Assembly (NCBI GenBank): GCA_016219875.1
Contig: JACRJZ010000029.1
Location: 1 to 32,085, forward strand
DNA length: 32,085 nt
Source of the DNA: Verrucomicrobiota bacterium
GTDB taxonomy: Bacteria; Verrucomicrobiota; Verrucomicrobiia; Limisphaerales; JACRJZ01
Reading direction: 5' to 3'
Of the stretch, positions 23,010 through 31,698 are shown piece after piece (the stretch's first letter is position 1; every line of letters begins with the position of its first letter). The notes under the pieces were generated by a model. It was not told the origin of the DNA and made no database searches. It saw nothing but the letters and a program-made list of their open reading frames with translations. A program made the position numbers and the translations under genes.

Positions 23010-26000
23010 TCACGGGGTTTCCGGCTGGTGTCCGTCCCCGCGTTCCCCCGCGTCCGTTTCGCTCAAGAGCGGCGCGTGGTAGAAGCGGAGCGCGCCGGTG
23101 GACGAGGAAGAACTGAGGCGGCCCACCAACATGCGACCGTCCGGGGAGAACAATAACGTGTGCAACGCTCCGCCCAGGCGGCGGAACGTCAGCATTTCCT
23201 GCTGCGTGGCGACGTTCCACAGCTTCAACGTGCTGTCGTCGCTGGCCGTGGCGAGCGTCTTGCCGTCGGGCGAGAAGGCCACCGCGGCCACGCCTTGTTT
23301 ATGGCCGGTGCAGGCGCCGAGCAACAGGCCGGTGGCCGTGTTCCAAAGCCGTACGGCGTCGTCGGAACACACGATGGCCAGGATACGTCCGTCGGGCGAG
23401 AGAGCCGCGCCCGCGTCGAAGCGCAATTGCGCGTCACAAACCAGGTTCGTGCGCAGGGAGCGCGTGGCCACGTCCCAGAATTCCATCAGCCCGCCCGGCC
23501 CAAAGGCCGCCAGGGTGCGGCCATCGGGCGAGAACAGGACCCGGAAGGCCTCGCTGTCCATAGCGGTGTTGGTCCCGCTGCGGAGGTCCCACCACCGCAG
23601 CCCCTGGCCAAATCCTGCCGCCGTGATGAGCGAGCGTCCATCCGGGGAAAGGCCCACCAGGCGGCCCGCCGTGTTCAAGGTGTTGGTTTCGCGCGTCTCC
23701 ACGTTCCAAATCTGCACACGGCTATCGCGGCCATCGTAGAGCATGACCGCCACGGTCTGGAGGTCTTCCGTCACCGCGGGCTGCGACAACCGATAGCGGC
23801 TGCGATCCGACGCGCCCCCGAACGGGAACTCGTGCTCCGCTTCGTGCGTCGCCAGATCGAAGATGACCAAGTTTCCCGGCCGGTCCAGGGCGGCGAGTCG
23901 TTGGCTGTCCTTGGAGATGGCCAGCATGTGCTGCCAGGGGCCGGGGAGCAGGTCCTCCTTCGGCCGTTCCTGCACCGACCACAGTTTCACGCTCCCGTCT
24001 TTGGCCCCGCTGACCAGCGCTTTGCCGTCCGGCGAGAACGCCAGCGCGTACACTTCGCTCAGATGGCCCTGGAAGGTGGCCAGCCGTTGGCGTGTGGTGA
24101 AGTCCCACAAGCGGATCGAGTAATCCCAACTGGCCGTCGCCAGGGTGCGCCCGTCCGGGGAAAAGGCGATCGACGAAATCACCCCGGTGTGCTGGATGTT
24201 CTCCGGGTCGTCCGGCATGGTCGAGGCCGCGCCGGACGCGACGTTCCAAATGCCGAGCACGAAGACGCCGTGCTCGGACAGGGTATTGCGCGCCGCGACC
24301 AGCCACTGGCCGTCGGGCGAGAAGGCCAGCACCCGGTCGTTGCGGAACCACGAACTCCCGCGCGCGAACAAGTTCGTGGACTCGGGCAAGACCACGCCGG
24401 GACCCTCGCGGTCCAACGGCCACAAGGTGAGGCCGTCCTTGGTTTCGGTGGCCAGGGTCGTGCCGTCCGGCGAGAAGGCCAGCGGCCCGGTCGCGTTCGT
24501 CAAGAAACGAAGTTGCGCCCAAGAGCCGGTGTCCCACACCCGCACGCCTTCCCGGGAGGATTCCCAGCCGCGCATGATGCCGCGCATGCTTTCCCGGCAA
24601 GTCGCCAAGCGCCGGCCGTCGGCCGACACGGCGATGGGACCGAAGTTCGTGGGCAGCGCGTGCCGCTCGGACCATTCGGCGGTGGCCCACGCCCGCACGG
24701 TCGAGGTTGGAGATCGGCCCATGAAGGCCATCCCCCGCTTCGACTCGCGTTCCAGGGTGCCGGCGGTGAGGAGCGTCTTGCCGTCGCGGAGGAAGGCCAT
24801 TGAGATGGCACCCTTGGGCACGGTGGTGAGGAGCGATTGGTTGCGGGCGTTGAAGACACTGAACTTCTCGGTCAAGCCGACCACGAGCAAATCTCCAGAC
24901 GGCGAATACGCCAACGATTGCACGGCTCCGTCCTGCGTGGGCAAGGGCACGTGTTCGTCGCCCTGGCTGACCTGCCACAAGTAGCGCCACTCGAAGCCGC
25001 GCAAGTCCGGCTCGCCGGGCGGCGGGCGATGCTTGTCGAGCAATTGCCGGGCCCGTCCGTAGTTGCCGGCCTCAAGGGATTGCTTGGCCAGGCTGATGTC
25101 GGCCACGTATTCGTTGAGCCGGGCCGAGGCGCGGTCCAGTTCGGCCTGACGGCGCAATTGGGCTTCCTGCTTCTGGGCGGCGAGCGCCTTTCGTTCCGCG
25201 GTGGTCGCGCGCACCGCTTGCCAGGTGCTGAAGCCGGCGCCCACGACCAGCGTGGCCGCCACGCAGGCGGCGGCGGCAAATGCGCCCTGGTGGCGGCGGA
25301 TCATCTTGCGCAAGCGGTACACCTGGCTCGGAGGACAAGCGGTGACCGGCTCGCTGTCGAGGTAGCGCTGTACGTCCAGAGCCAGGCTGCCCGCGCTGTC
25401 GTAACGGCGCGCGCGGTCCTTCTCCAGACACTTCATCACGATCCAGTCCAGATCGCCGCGAACCGTTTGCACGAGGGAGGGAATCCTCGCGTGACGCGTC
25501 GCGCTGAGTTCGGTCGCGTCCGCCATGCCCAGCGTGTTCAACCGCGTCGAGGGCGGCACCGGCTCTTCGTCGCGGATGATCCGGCGCATTTCGTTCAGCC
25601 CCGACCGCAGCAGGTGCTCCGGGTCAAACGGCGTCCGGCCCGTGATCAATTCGTAGAGCAGGACGCCCAGCGAGTAGATGTCGCTCCGCGTGTCGATGTC
25701 CAAGCCGCTCATCTCCGCCTGCTCCGGACTGGTGTAGGCGGGCGTGCCGATGAACGACTGGAATTCGGTGAAGAGGGTTTTCTCCGTGAGCTTGTGCTCG
25801 GTGGCCTTGGCGATGCCGAAGTCGATGACCTTGGGCACCGGCACGCCGTCGTGCAACGTGACCAGGATGTTCGACGGCTTGATGTCGCGGTGGATGATGC
25901 CCTTCTGGTGCGCGTGCTGAATGGCCTGGCAAACCTGGATGAAGAGCTTCAGCCGCTCTTCGGTTGGAAGATGGTTCTCGTCGCAGTACTCCGTGATGCG

Positions 26001-26552
26001 GATGCCCCGGACCAGTTCCATCACGAAGAAGGGCCGCCCGGTTTCCGTCGCGCCGGCGTCCAGGACCTTGGCGATGTTCTGGTGCTCCATCATGGCCAGC
26101 GCCTGCCGCTCCGCCTCAAAACGGGCGATGACGCTCTTGGTGTCCATGCCGAGCTTGATGACCTTGAGCGCGACCCGGCGGCGAACCGGCTCCTCCTGCT
26201 CGGCCATATAGACGACCCCGCAGCCGCCTTCGCCGATTTGCTGGAGCAGCTTGTAGCGGCCAATGCGGTCGCCGGGCTTCTCCGTCACCGCCGCCGCGCC
26301 CGACGGGCTGCCTTGGCCGGGCACCATGATCGTTCCCGAAGGCCGGACGGCAGACGCGGCGGGCTTCTCGAGGAAACTGCCGACGTCCACCTGGCCCCGC
26401 AGCAACTCCTCTACGCGCGACTGCAACGCGGTGTCCGGCCCGCACGTCTCCTTGAGGAAAGCATCCCGCTCCGCTGGATTGGTTTTCTCCAGCGCGGCCA
26501 GGAACAGTTCCCGCTCCCGCAGTCCCGGAAAGGGTCTGGATTCGGATGCCAT
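23010..26552 (-). CDS. membrane serine/threonine protein kinase with C-terminal WD40 propellers
   Basis: 1180 residues from [10 protein letters not shown]. Residues 97-375 are a Hanks-type (PknB-like) kinase: glycine loop GEGGCG (107-112), Lys130 in [15 protein letters not shown] with Asp223, DFG at 244-246, and [10 protein letters not shown]. All catalytic residues are present, so it should be active. A TM helix spans about 423-443 ([20 protein letters not shown]). A short coiled coil (450-485) follows, then about 14 WD40-type units (for example [40 protein letters not shown]), enough for two seven-bladed propellers outside the membrane. This cytoplasmic kinase/extracytoplasmic propeller plan is common in Planctomycetes and Verrucomicrobia. 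Signal and targets are unknown. An upstream in-frame ATG at 26804 would run antisense through the 26664 gene and is rejected. Confidence 0.95.
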   Translation of the reverse strand: MASESRPFPGLRERELFLAALEKTNPAERDAFLKETCGPDTALQSRVEELLRGQVDVGSFLEKPAASAVRPSGTIMVPGQGSPSGAAAVTEKPGDRIGRYKLLQQIGEGGCGVVYMAEQEEPVRRRVALKVIKLGMDTKSVIARFEAERQALAMMEHQNIAKVLDAGATETGRPFFVMELVRGIRITEYCDENHLPTEERLKLFIQVCQAIQHAHQKGIIHRDIKPSNILVTLHDGVPVPKVIDFGIAKATEHKLTEKTLFTEFQSFIGTPAYTSPEQAEMSGLDIDTRSDIYSLGVLLYELITGRTPFDPEHLLRSGLNEMRRIIRDEEPVPPSTRLNTLGMADATELSATRHARIPSLVQTVRGDLDWIVMKCLEKDRARRYDSAGSLALDVQRYLDSEPVTACPPSQVYRLRKMIRRHQGAFAAAACVAATLVVGAGFSTWQAVRATTAERKALAAQKQEAQLRRQAELDRASARLNEYVADISLAKQSLEAGNYGRARQLLDKHRPPPGEPDLRGFEWRYLWQVSQGDEHVPLPTQDGAVQSLAYSPSGDLLVVGLTEKFSVFNARNQSLLTTVPKGAISMAFLRDGKTLLTAGTLERESKRGMAFMGRSPTSTVRAWATAEWSERHALPTNFGPIAVSADGRRLATCRESMRGIMRGWESSREGVRVWDTGSWAQLRFLTNATGPLAFSPDGTTLATETKDGLTLWPLDREGPGVVLPESTNLFARGSSWFRNDRVLAFSPDGQWLVAARNTLSEHGVFVLGIWNVASGAASTMPDDPENIQHTGVISSIAFSPDGRTLATASWDYSIRLWDFTTRQRLATFQGHLSEVYALAFSPDGKALVSGAKDGSVKLWSVQERPKEDLLPGPWQHMLAISKDSQRLAALDRPGNLVIFDLATHEAEHEFPFGGASDRSRYRLSQPAVTEDLQTVAVMLYDGRDSRVQIWNVETRETNTLNTAGRLVGLSPDGRSLITAAGFGQGLRWWDLRSGTNTAMDSEAFRVLFSPDGRTLAAFGPGGLMEFWDVATRSLRTNLVCDAQLRFDAGAALSPDGRILAIVCSDDAVRLWNTATGLLLGACTGHKQGVAAVAFSPDGKTLATASDDSTLKLWNVATQQEMLTFRRLGGALHTLLFSPDGRMLVGRLSSSSSTGALRFYHAPLLSETDAGERGDGHQPETP

Positions 26553-26663
26553 AAGACTCCACCTAGCATTGCGTGAATCGGCTGGAAAGTCCGCACAAAA
26601 CTTCGCGGCTTCGCGGCGGCCGGCTTCTTGACCGGCGAACCTCGCAGGGGCAATAGTCCGCGC

Positions 26664-26880
26664 ATGAACGTGGAGCAGATTTTGGCGCGCTTGACGGGCG
26701 GGTTCCGCCCGTTCGCCATTCGGACTTCTGACGGTCGCAAGTATGCGGTGCCACACCCGGAGTTCATCGCCGTGGGCCGCCATGCGGTGGGCGTGGGTGG
26801 ACAAGCAGGGCTACATCGTCAGCTTGGACCCGCAGCACATCGTCGCCCTCAAAGACCTGGTACTGAAGAAAGCCGCCTGA
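26664..26880 (+). pseudogene. small conserved-type protein, single-base frameshift
   Basis: ATG 26664 opens [20 protein letters not shown] then [20 protein letters not shown]. This resembles the short FRPF...SDGR...V.HPEF proteins frequent in Planctomycetes and Verrucomicrobia (about 70 residues, function unknown). After VGV the frame drifts into HRQLGPAAHRR-type nonsense. Removing one G from the GTGGGTGG run (about 26794-26800) restores [20 protein letters not shown] then DLVLKKAA and a stop at 26878-26880. So either a real 1-base insertion has broken the gene or the sequence has an error. It is divergently transcribed from the kinase gene, 111 bp away. Confidence 0.65.
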
Positions 26881-26947
26881 TTGGAAGCGGAGTGAAAGCA
26901 GCGCCTTCCCGCGGGCTTCGGTTCATCCTCTTGTCCGCCAGCGAGGC

Positions 26948-26978
26948 GGCTGATTGGAAATCGAATTGACAATCAGCC
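26948..26978. promoter_or_regulatory. 9-bp perfect inverted repeat upstream of the AAA_14 gene
   Basis: GGCTGATTG (26948-26956) and CAATCAGCC (26970-26978) form a perfect palindrome 22 bp before the start codon of the ATPase gene. The sequence TTGACA at 26966-26971 overlaps it. It could be an operator or an RNA hairpin at the leader; no -10 box is obvious. GCCTGATTGGAA also occurs at about 26875. Confidence 0.4.
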
Positions 26979-27000
26979 AACCGGGGCCGAGCCTCGCCGC

Positions 27001-28173
27001 ATGTTCGTTCCGCGCGAAGCCACCGCCACCCTGCAACGGCTCGCCAAATCGTTCCCCATCGTGGCCATCACCGGCCCCCGGCAGTCCGGCAAGACCACCC
27101 TGGCGCAGCGATGTTTCGCGGGGAAGCCCTGCGTCTCGCTGGAGGACTTGGACCACCGCGAGTTTGCCACCCACGATCCGCGCGGGTTTCTGGCCCAGTT
27201 CCCGGACGGCGCCGTGCTGGACGAGGTGCAGCGGTGTCCGGGCGTGCTCTCCTACTTGCAAGGCGTCGTGGACCGGGACCGGCGCGCGGGGCTGTTCATC
27301 CTGACCGGCTCGCAGCAATTTGATTTGCTGGCCGGCATCACGCAAAGCCTGGCCGGGCGCGCGGCGCTGCTGCCGCTGTTGCCCTTTTCGTTCGGAGAAC
27401 TGGACGCGGCGGGCCTAGCGTCGGCGCGGTTGGAGGAGCATCTGTTCAATGGTGCCTATCCGCCCATCCACGACCGGAAGTTGGAGCCGGGCCTCTGGCT
27501 TGGCAACTACGTCAGCACCTACCTGGAGCGCGACGTGCGGCGCATGGTCAACGTGCGCGACCTGTCGGGCTTCCAGCGGTTCGTGCGCCTGTGCGCGGGG
27601 CGGACGGGCCAGTTGCTGAACCTCTCCGCGCTCGCCAACGACTGCGGCATCACCCACAACACGGCCAAGGCGTGGATTTCGGTCCTGGAAGCCAGTTATC
27701 TCGTGCATCTGCTGCCGCCGCACCATCGGAACTTCAACAAACGGCTCATCAAAACGCCCAAGCTGTATTTCCTCGACCCCGGCCTGGCCGCTTGGCTGCT
27801 GGGCATCAAGGACGCCGCCACCCTCCTCCACCATGCGCATCGCGGCGCGCTGTTTGAGACGTGGGTGGTGAGCGAGTTGTTGAAGGGCCGCTTCAACCGG
27901 GCACAGCCGTCGAACCTGTTTTTCTGGCGCGACCGCACCGGCAACGAGGTGGACGTGGTGATCGAGGACGGCCAGACCTTGCACCCGCTGGAGGTCAAGT
28001 CCGGGGAAACGATCAACGCGGATTTCTTCGCCGGCCTGCGCACCTGGACGCAACTCGCCGGCAAAGCGGCTGGCTCGGCCCGGCTTGTCTATGGCGGCGA
28101 ACAGGCGCAGACCCGGCAAGGCATCCAGGTGCTGCCGTGGCGGCAGATTGGGAAAGTGGCGGCGGCGGTTTGA
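27001..28173 (+). CDS. AAA_14/DUF4143 family ATPase
   Basis: 390 residues. An N-terminal AAA_14 domain shows Walker A GPRQSGKT (25-32, Lys31), Walker B AVLDEVQ (Asp74-Glu75) and the sensor-like LTGSQQFDLL. The middle LPFSFGEL and YVSTYLERDVRRMVNVRDLS segments are typical. The C-terminal DUF4143 region (about 200-370) ends with a nuclease-like motif: FFWRDRTGNEVDVVIEDGQT then HPLEVKSGE, matching the D...EVK pattern of restriction-like folds. The cellular role of these mobile, widely scattered ATPases is not established. ATG 27001 gives the standard start. It is a single gene with no partner visible beside it. Confidence 0.93.
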   Translation: MFVPREATATLQRLAKSFPIVAITGPRQSGKTTLAQRCFAGKPCVSLEDLDHREFATHDPRGFLAQFPDGAVLDEVQRCPGVLSYLQGVVDRDRRAGLFILTGSQQFDLLAGITQSLAGRAALLPLLPFSFGELDAAGLASARLEEHLFNGAYPPIHDRKLEPGLWLGNYVSTYLERDVRRMVNVRDLSGFQRFVRLCAGRTGQLLNLSALANDCGITHNTAKAWISVLEASYLVHLLPPHHRNFNKRLIKTPKLYFLDPGLAAWLLGIKDAATLLHHAHRGALFETWVVSELLKGRFNRAQPSNLFFWRDRTGNEVDVVIEDGQTLHPLEVKSGETINADFFAGLRTWTQLAGKAAGSARLVYGGEQAQTRQGIQVLPWRQIGKVAAAV

Positions 28174-28286
28174 ACTCCGCTGAGCCGTGGTCGCCTGTTC
28201 GAAGGCAGCCCTGCCGCGACCCGCGGTGACAGAATTGCGGACTTCCACACGGCACAGGCCTCGGTTAGATTCCCGCCAGCGCAAAC

Positions 28287-29147
28287 ATGAAAGCACTACT
28301 TGCCGTCACTCGTCGCCGCTTCACCAAGGTTGTCGGCCTCCTCGCCTCGTTGCCTTTCCTCCTGGCCCTCTCCACACCGGGAGCGGAGGGCCAGCCTACA
28401 CCAAACCGGGCGCCCGCCACGCCGTCCGCGGCAGCCCCGAAAGCGCCGCTGGATCTGGACCCACCCGCGGCGGGAACGAAGGTCCTGCTCGTCACCGGCA
28501 ATGACTACCCGGGTCATCTGTGGCGGCAGACCGCGCCCGTGCTGAAGGAATTGCTGGAAAAGGACGCCCGCCTGAAAGTCCGCATCGTGGAAGACCCGAA
28601 CGCGCTGGCGTCGCCCAAGCTCAAGGAGTGGGACGTGGTCATCCTCCATTTCATGGACTGGGAAGTGCCCGGCCCCGGCCCGGAGGCGCGAGAGAACTTG
28701 AAGCGGTTTGTCGAAAGCGGAAAGGGAATGATGCTGACCCATTTTGCCTGCGGGGCCTGGGACAACAATGAATGGCCGGAGTTCAAGAAGCTCGCGGGCC
28801 GCGTCTGGTTCGGGGCCAACGGCGGACGCCAGCATGACCCCCACGGCAAGTTCCGCGTGGACATCGCCGATCCCGCTCATCCGATCACGAAAGGCCTGGA
28901 GCCGTTCGAGACGTTGGATGAACTCTACACCTGCCTGACGGGCGACGCGGCGATCCAGGTGGTGGCAAAAGCGACCTCCAAGGTGGACCAGAAGGATTAC
29001 CCGATGGCGTTCGTCCTGAACTTCGGCCAGGGCCGCGTGTTCCACACCGTGCTGGGCCACGACACGCGGGCCTACGCAAGTGCCGGCGTCGGTGAGTTGC
29101 TGCGCCGCGGCTGTGCCTGGGCGGCGGGCGTGGAGCCGGGGAAGTAG
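28287..29147 (+). CDS. secreted ThuA-domain protein
   Basis: 286 residues. A signal peptide (about 1-36, VVGLLASLPFLLALSTPGAE) and a Pro/Ala-rich linker are followed by a ThuA-like class I glutamine-amidotransferase fold. Marks: KVLLVTGNDYPGHLWRQTAP, WDVVILHFMDWEVPGPGPEA, SGKGMMLTHFACGAWD, and late GRVFHTVLGHDTRAYA. ThuA-type proteins are linked to trehalose and other sugar metabolism, but no activity is firmly known. There is no catalytic Cys at the nucleophile position (HFACGAW has a Cys nearby, not tested). It precedes a fucosidase gene by about 200 bp, consistent with a glycan-degrading neighbourhood. Confidence 0.88.
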   Translation: MKALLAVTRRRFTKVVGLLASLPFLLALSTPGAEGQPTPNRAPATPSAAAPKAPLDLDPPAAGTKVLLVTGNDYPGHLWRQTAPVLKELLEKDARLKVRIVEDPNALASPKLKEWDVVILHFMDWEVPGPGPEARENLKRFVESGKGMMLTHFACGAWDNNEWPEFKKLAGRVWFGANGGRQHDPHGKFRVDIADPAHPITKGLEPFETLDELYTCLTGDAAIQVVAKATSKVDQKDYPMAFVLNFGQGRVFHTVLGHDTRAYASAGVGELLRRGCAWAAGVEPGK

Positions 29148-29201
29148 TGGTCCGAGCGAGCGAAATCTGCGCCAGGGTCGAGCGGCGGCGCCAGGGCTGC
29201 C

Positions 29202-29264
29202 TCAAGCTCGTTCTGGCGCGTGGCTGTGCCAGCCGCGCGCCGGGCGTCGCCAGACCGAGCTTGA
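29202..29264. repeat. imperfect inverted repeat TCAAGCTCG/CGAGCTTGA
   Basis: TCAAGCTCGTTCTGGCG (29202-29218) faces CGCCAGACCGAGCTTGA (about 29248-29264), with a GC-rich loop. It lies between the ThuA-domain and fucosidase genes and could terminate the first. The rest of 29148-29348 shows nothing. Confidence 0.7.
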
Positions 29265-29348
29265 TGCTCCCCGGCGGCAGTGCGAGGCCGCTCCGTTGTC
29301 GTTTGACCCGCGGCGGCATCCCGCGTAGAAACCGTCTCACCGAAAACC

Positions 29349-31616
29349 ATGACCACCACGACCCAATTGCAAAACCCCGTAGCAGCCGACGTGAGGAGGC
29401 TCCATTCAGAGGGGAAAGGCCAGAAAGCAGAAGAAAGTCAGAGCCTCCTCACTTCGGCTGCTACAGTTTTGCACGAGGCTCAGACGGCTTCGCGATTTCT
29501 CACGGCTGTCCTGGCGGCCTTTTCGCTCTGTTCTCTCCCGGCCCAAGACCTCAAGCCTCCCGCCCCCTTCGGCCCCGTGCCCAGCGAGCGTCAACTGCGC
29601 TGGCACGAGATGGAGTTTTACGGTTTCCTTCACTTCACCGTAAACACGTTCACCGACAAGGAGTGGGGCTACGGCGACGAGAGCGAGACGGTTTTCCACC
29701 CGACCGCCTTCGACGCCGAGCAGATCGTCCGCACCGCGAAGGAGGCCGGCATGAAGGGCCTGATCCTCACCGCCAAACACCATGACGGCTTCTGTCTCTG
29801 GCCGTCGAAGTTCACCAAGCACTCGGTGAAGAACTCGCCGTGGAAGAACGGCCAGGGTGACGTGGTGAAGGAGATCTCCGACGCTTGCCGCCAACAGGGA
29901 ATCAAGTTTGGCGTCTATCTTTCCCCGTGGGACCGCAACCACCAGGACTACGCGCGGCCGGACTACATCACCTATTACCGGAACCAGCTTCGCGAGTTGC
30001 TCACCAACTACGGCGACATCTTCACCGTTTGGTTTGACGGCGCGAACGGCGGCGACGGCTTTTACGGCGGGGCGCGGGAGACGCGCCGCATCGACAACCG
30101 CGTTTACTACGATTGGCCCAACACCTGGAAGCTCGTGCGCACGCTGATGCCGATGGCCGTGATGTTCAGCGACGCCGGGCCGGACTTCCGCTGGGTGGGC
30201 AACGAGGCGGGCGTGGCCGGCGATCCGTGTTGGGCCACGTTGGACATGACCAAGCCGGGCCGCATTCCCGGCGGCAGCAGCGCGGGCCTCAACTCCGGCG
30301 AGCGTCCGGGCACGGCCTGGCTCCCCGCCGAGTGCGACGTCTCGATCCGCCCCGGCTGGTTCTACCACGCCAGCGAAGACCACCGAGTGAAGACGCCCTC
30401 CAAGCTGCTCGACATCTATTACAAGTCCGTGGGCCGCGGCGCGTGCCTGAACTTGAACTTGCCGCCCGACCGGCGCGGACAGATTCACGAGAACGACCGC
30501 AAGGCGCTCCGGGAATTCCGGCGCCTGCTCGACGACACCTTCGCCACGAACTTAGCCAAGGACGCCAAGTTCACCGCCAGCAACGTGCGCGGCGGCGGGG
30601 CGAAGCCGTTTGCGCCCGAGAACGTCCTCGATGGCAACCGCGATTCCTACTGGGCCACCGACGACGCAGTGACGAACGCCGAACTCGTCCTCGACCTGGG
30701 CCAGCCCGCCACTTTCAACGTGGTGGACTTGCGCGAGTGCCTCACGCTCGGCCAGCGGGTGGACGCGTTCGCGCTGGACCAGTGGAAGGACGGCGGTTGG
30801 AAGCAGTTTGCCCAGGGCACCAGCATCGGCAGCCGCCGGCTGCTGCGCACGAGTTACATCACCACCGCCAAGGTCCGTCTCCGCATCACGCAAGCGGCCG
30901 CCTGTCCCGCGATGGCCGAGCTCGGCCTTTACGCGGAGCCGGTCATCCCAGGGCCACCGAAGATTTCGCGCGACAAGCAGGGCCAGGTCAGCCTCTCCCT
31001 GGAGAATCCCGGCCCGCACCTACACTACACGCTCGATGGCTCCGAGCCGACGCCGCGTTCGGCCAGGTTTGAGGTCCCGTTTCCATTGCCGAAAGGCGGG
31101 ACGGTGCGCGCCCGTGCTTTTTCTCCGCCGACCGGCACCGGACAAGAGCAGCCCGCGGGCGATGCGGTGAGTGAGACGTTCGGCGTCGCCAAAACGAAGT
31201 GGAAGGTCGTCTCCGCTTCCTACCAGTCGCCCGGCGGCGGCGAAGCCTCGCGCGCCATCGACGACAAACCCGAAACGCTCTGGCACACCCACGGCCCACA
31301 AGGCGAGCGCAAGCCGCCGCAGGAGATCGTCGTCGATCTGGGCGAGACGCTGGAACTCACGGCGCTGCTCTACCAGCCGCGACGCGACGGCACGGCGCGG
31401 GGATTGGTGGACCGATACGAGTTCGCCGTGAGTGAAGACGGCCAGCACTGGACGCCCGCCGCGGCAGGCGAATTTGCGAACATCAAGTCCAATCCCCTCC
31501 TCCAGACGGTCCCGCTCCGGCAGCCGATGCCGGCGCGCTTCTTCCGCTTCACCGCTTTGCGCGCTGTCGAGGCCAACCACGTCGCCGTGGCCGAACTGGG
31601 CGTAACGGCCAGGTAG
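29349..31616 (+). CDS. secreted alpha-L-fucosidase (GH29) with C-terminal binding domains
   Basis: 755 residues. Hydrolyses terminal alpha-L-fucose from glycans, probably outside the cytoplasm. GH29 marks: WHEMEFYGFLHFTVNTFTDK (85-104), GLILTAKHHDGFCLWPSKFT (137-156), FGVYLSPWDRN, VWFDGANGG with nucleophile Asp230, and WYHAS-type WFYHASED. After the barrel come a discoidin-like F5/8C domain (about 400-525: NVLDGNRDSYWATDD), a chitobiase C-terminal-like Ig domain (about 535-595: LHYTLDGSEPTP) and a second F5/8C domain (about 620-755). Residues 11-39 are encoded by a PAL-1 element, ahead of the hydrophobic stretch FLTAVLAAFSLCSLPAQ (50-66) that must be the signal peptide. A TTG at 29469 would give a signal peptide without the repeat. 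Confidence 0.93.
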   Translation: MTTTTQLQNPVAADVRRLHSEGKGQKAEESQSLLTSAATVLHEAQTASRFLTAVLAAFSLCSLPAQDLKPPAPFGPVPSERQLRWHEMEFYGFLHFTVNTFTDKEWGYGDESETVFHPTAFDAEQIVRTAKEAGMKGLILTAKHHDGFCLWPSKFTKHSVKNSPWKNGQGDVVKEISDACRQQGIKFGVYLSPWDRNHQDYARPDYITYYRNQLRELLTNYGDIFTVWFDGANGGDGFYGGARETRRIDNRVYYDWPNTWKLVRTLMPMAVMFSDAGPDFRWVGNEAGVAGDPCWATLDMTKPGRIPGGSSAGLNSGERPGTAWLPAECDVSIRPGWFYHASEDHRVKTPSKLLDIYYKSVGRGACLNLNLPPDRRGQIHENDRKALREFRRLLDDTFATNLAKDAKFTASNVRGGGAKPFAPENVLDGNRDSYWATDDAVTNAELVLDLGQPATFNVVDLRECLTLGQRVDAFALDQWKDGGWKQFAQGTSIGSRRLLRTSYITTAKVRLRITQAAACPAMAELGLYAEPVIPGPPKISRDKQGQVSLSLENPGPHLHYTLDGSEPTPRSARFEVPFPLPKGGTVRARAFSPPTGTGQEQPAGDAVSETFGVAKTKWKVVSASYQSPGGGEASRAIDDKPETLWHTHGPQGERKPPQEIVVDLGETLELTALLYQPRRDGTARGLVDRYEFAVSEDGQHWTPAAAGEFANIKSNPLLQTVPLRQPMPARFFRFTALRAVEANHVAVAELGVTAR
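29379..29464. repeat. PAL-1 palindromic element, copy 6, in the 5' end of the fucosidase gene
   Basis: Left arm 29379-29402 is perfect; right arm 29441-29464 has one change (ACTTCGG for ACGTCGG). The 38-bp loop holds purine-rich words such as CAGAAAGCAGAAGAAAG. If the ATG at 29349 is used, the element is translated as VAADVRRL...SLLTSAAT, a different reading frame of the element from that used in copy 4. Confidence 0.95.
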
Positions 31617-31698
31617 CACCTCGGCACGCTGGCGCCTGGCCGTCAATCCGGCCCACACTTCCGGCGTTCGTGCAAGGCGTGAATCTCCCAGACCAGCC

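Noticed and set aside
23160..24803. Long plus-strand frames opposite the kinase-WD40 gene
   Set aside because: Antisense of WD40 repeats; the regular VRPSGE / AVGREGQ-like recurrences are mirror images of the SPDG repeats.
20106..26552. YncE/phosphoesterase and kinase-WD40 genes as a signalling pair
   Set aside because: They are convergent with a hairpin between them and no shared partner; proximity alone is not enough.
27001..28173. AAA_14/DUF4143 ATPase as part of a defence or toxin system
   Set aside because: It stands alone between a broken small gene and a ThuA gene; no toxin, nuclease or methylase partner is beside it.
1485..29464. CRISPR array from the repeated 24-mers
   Set aside because: Copies are kilobases apart, each is an inverted pair with its own loop, and no cas genes are present.
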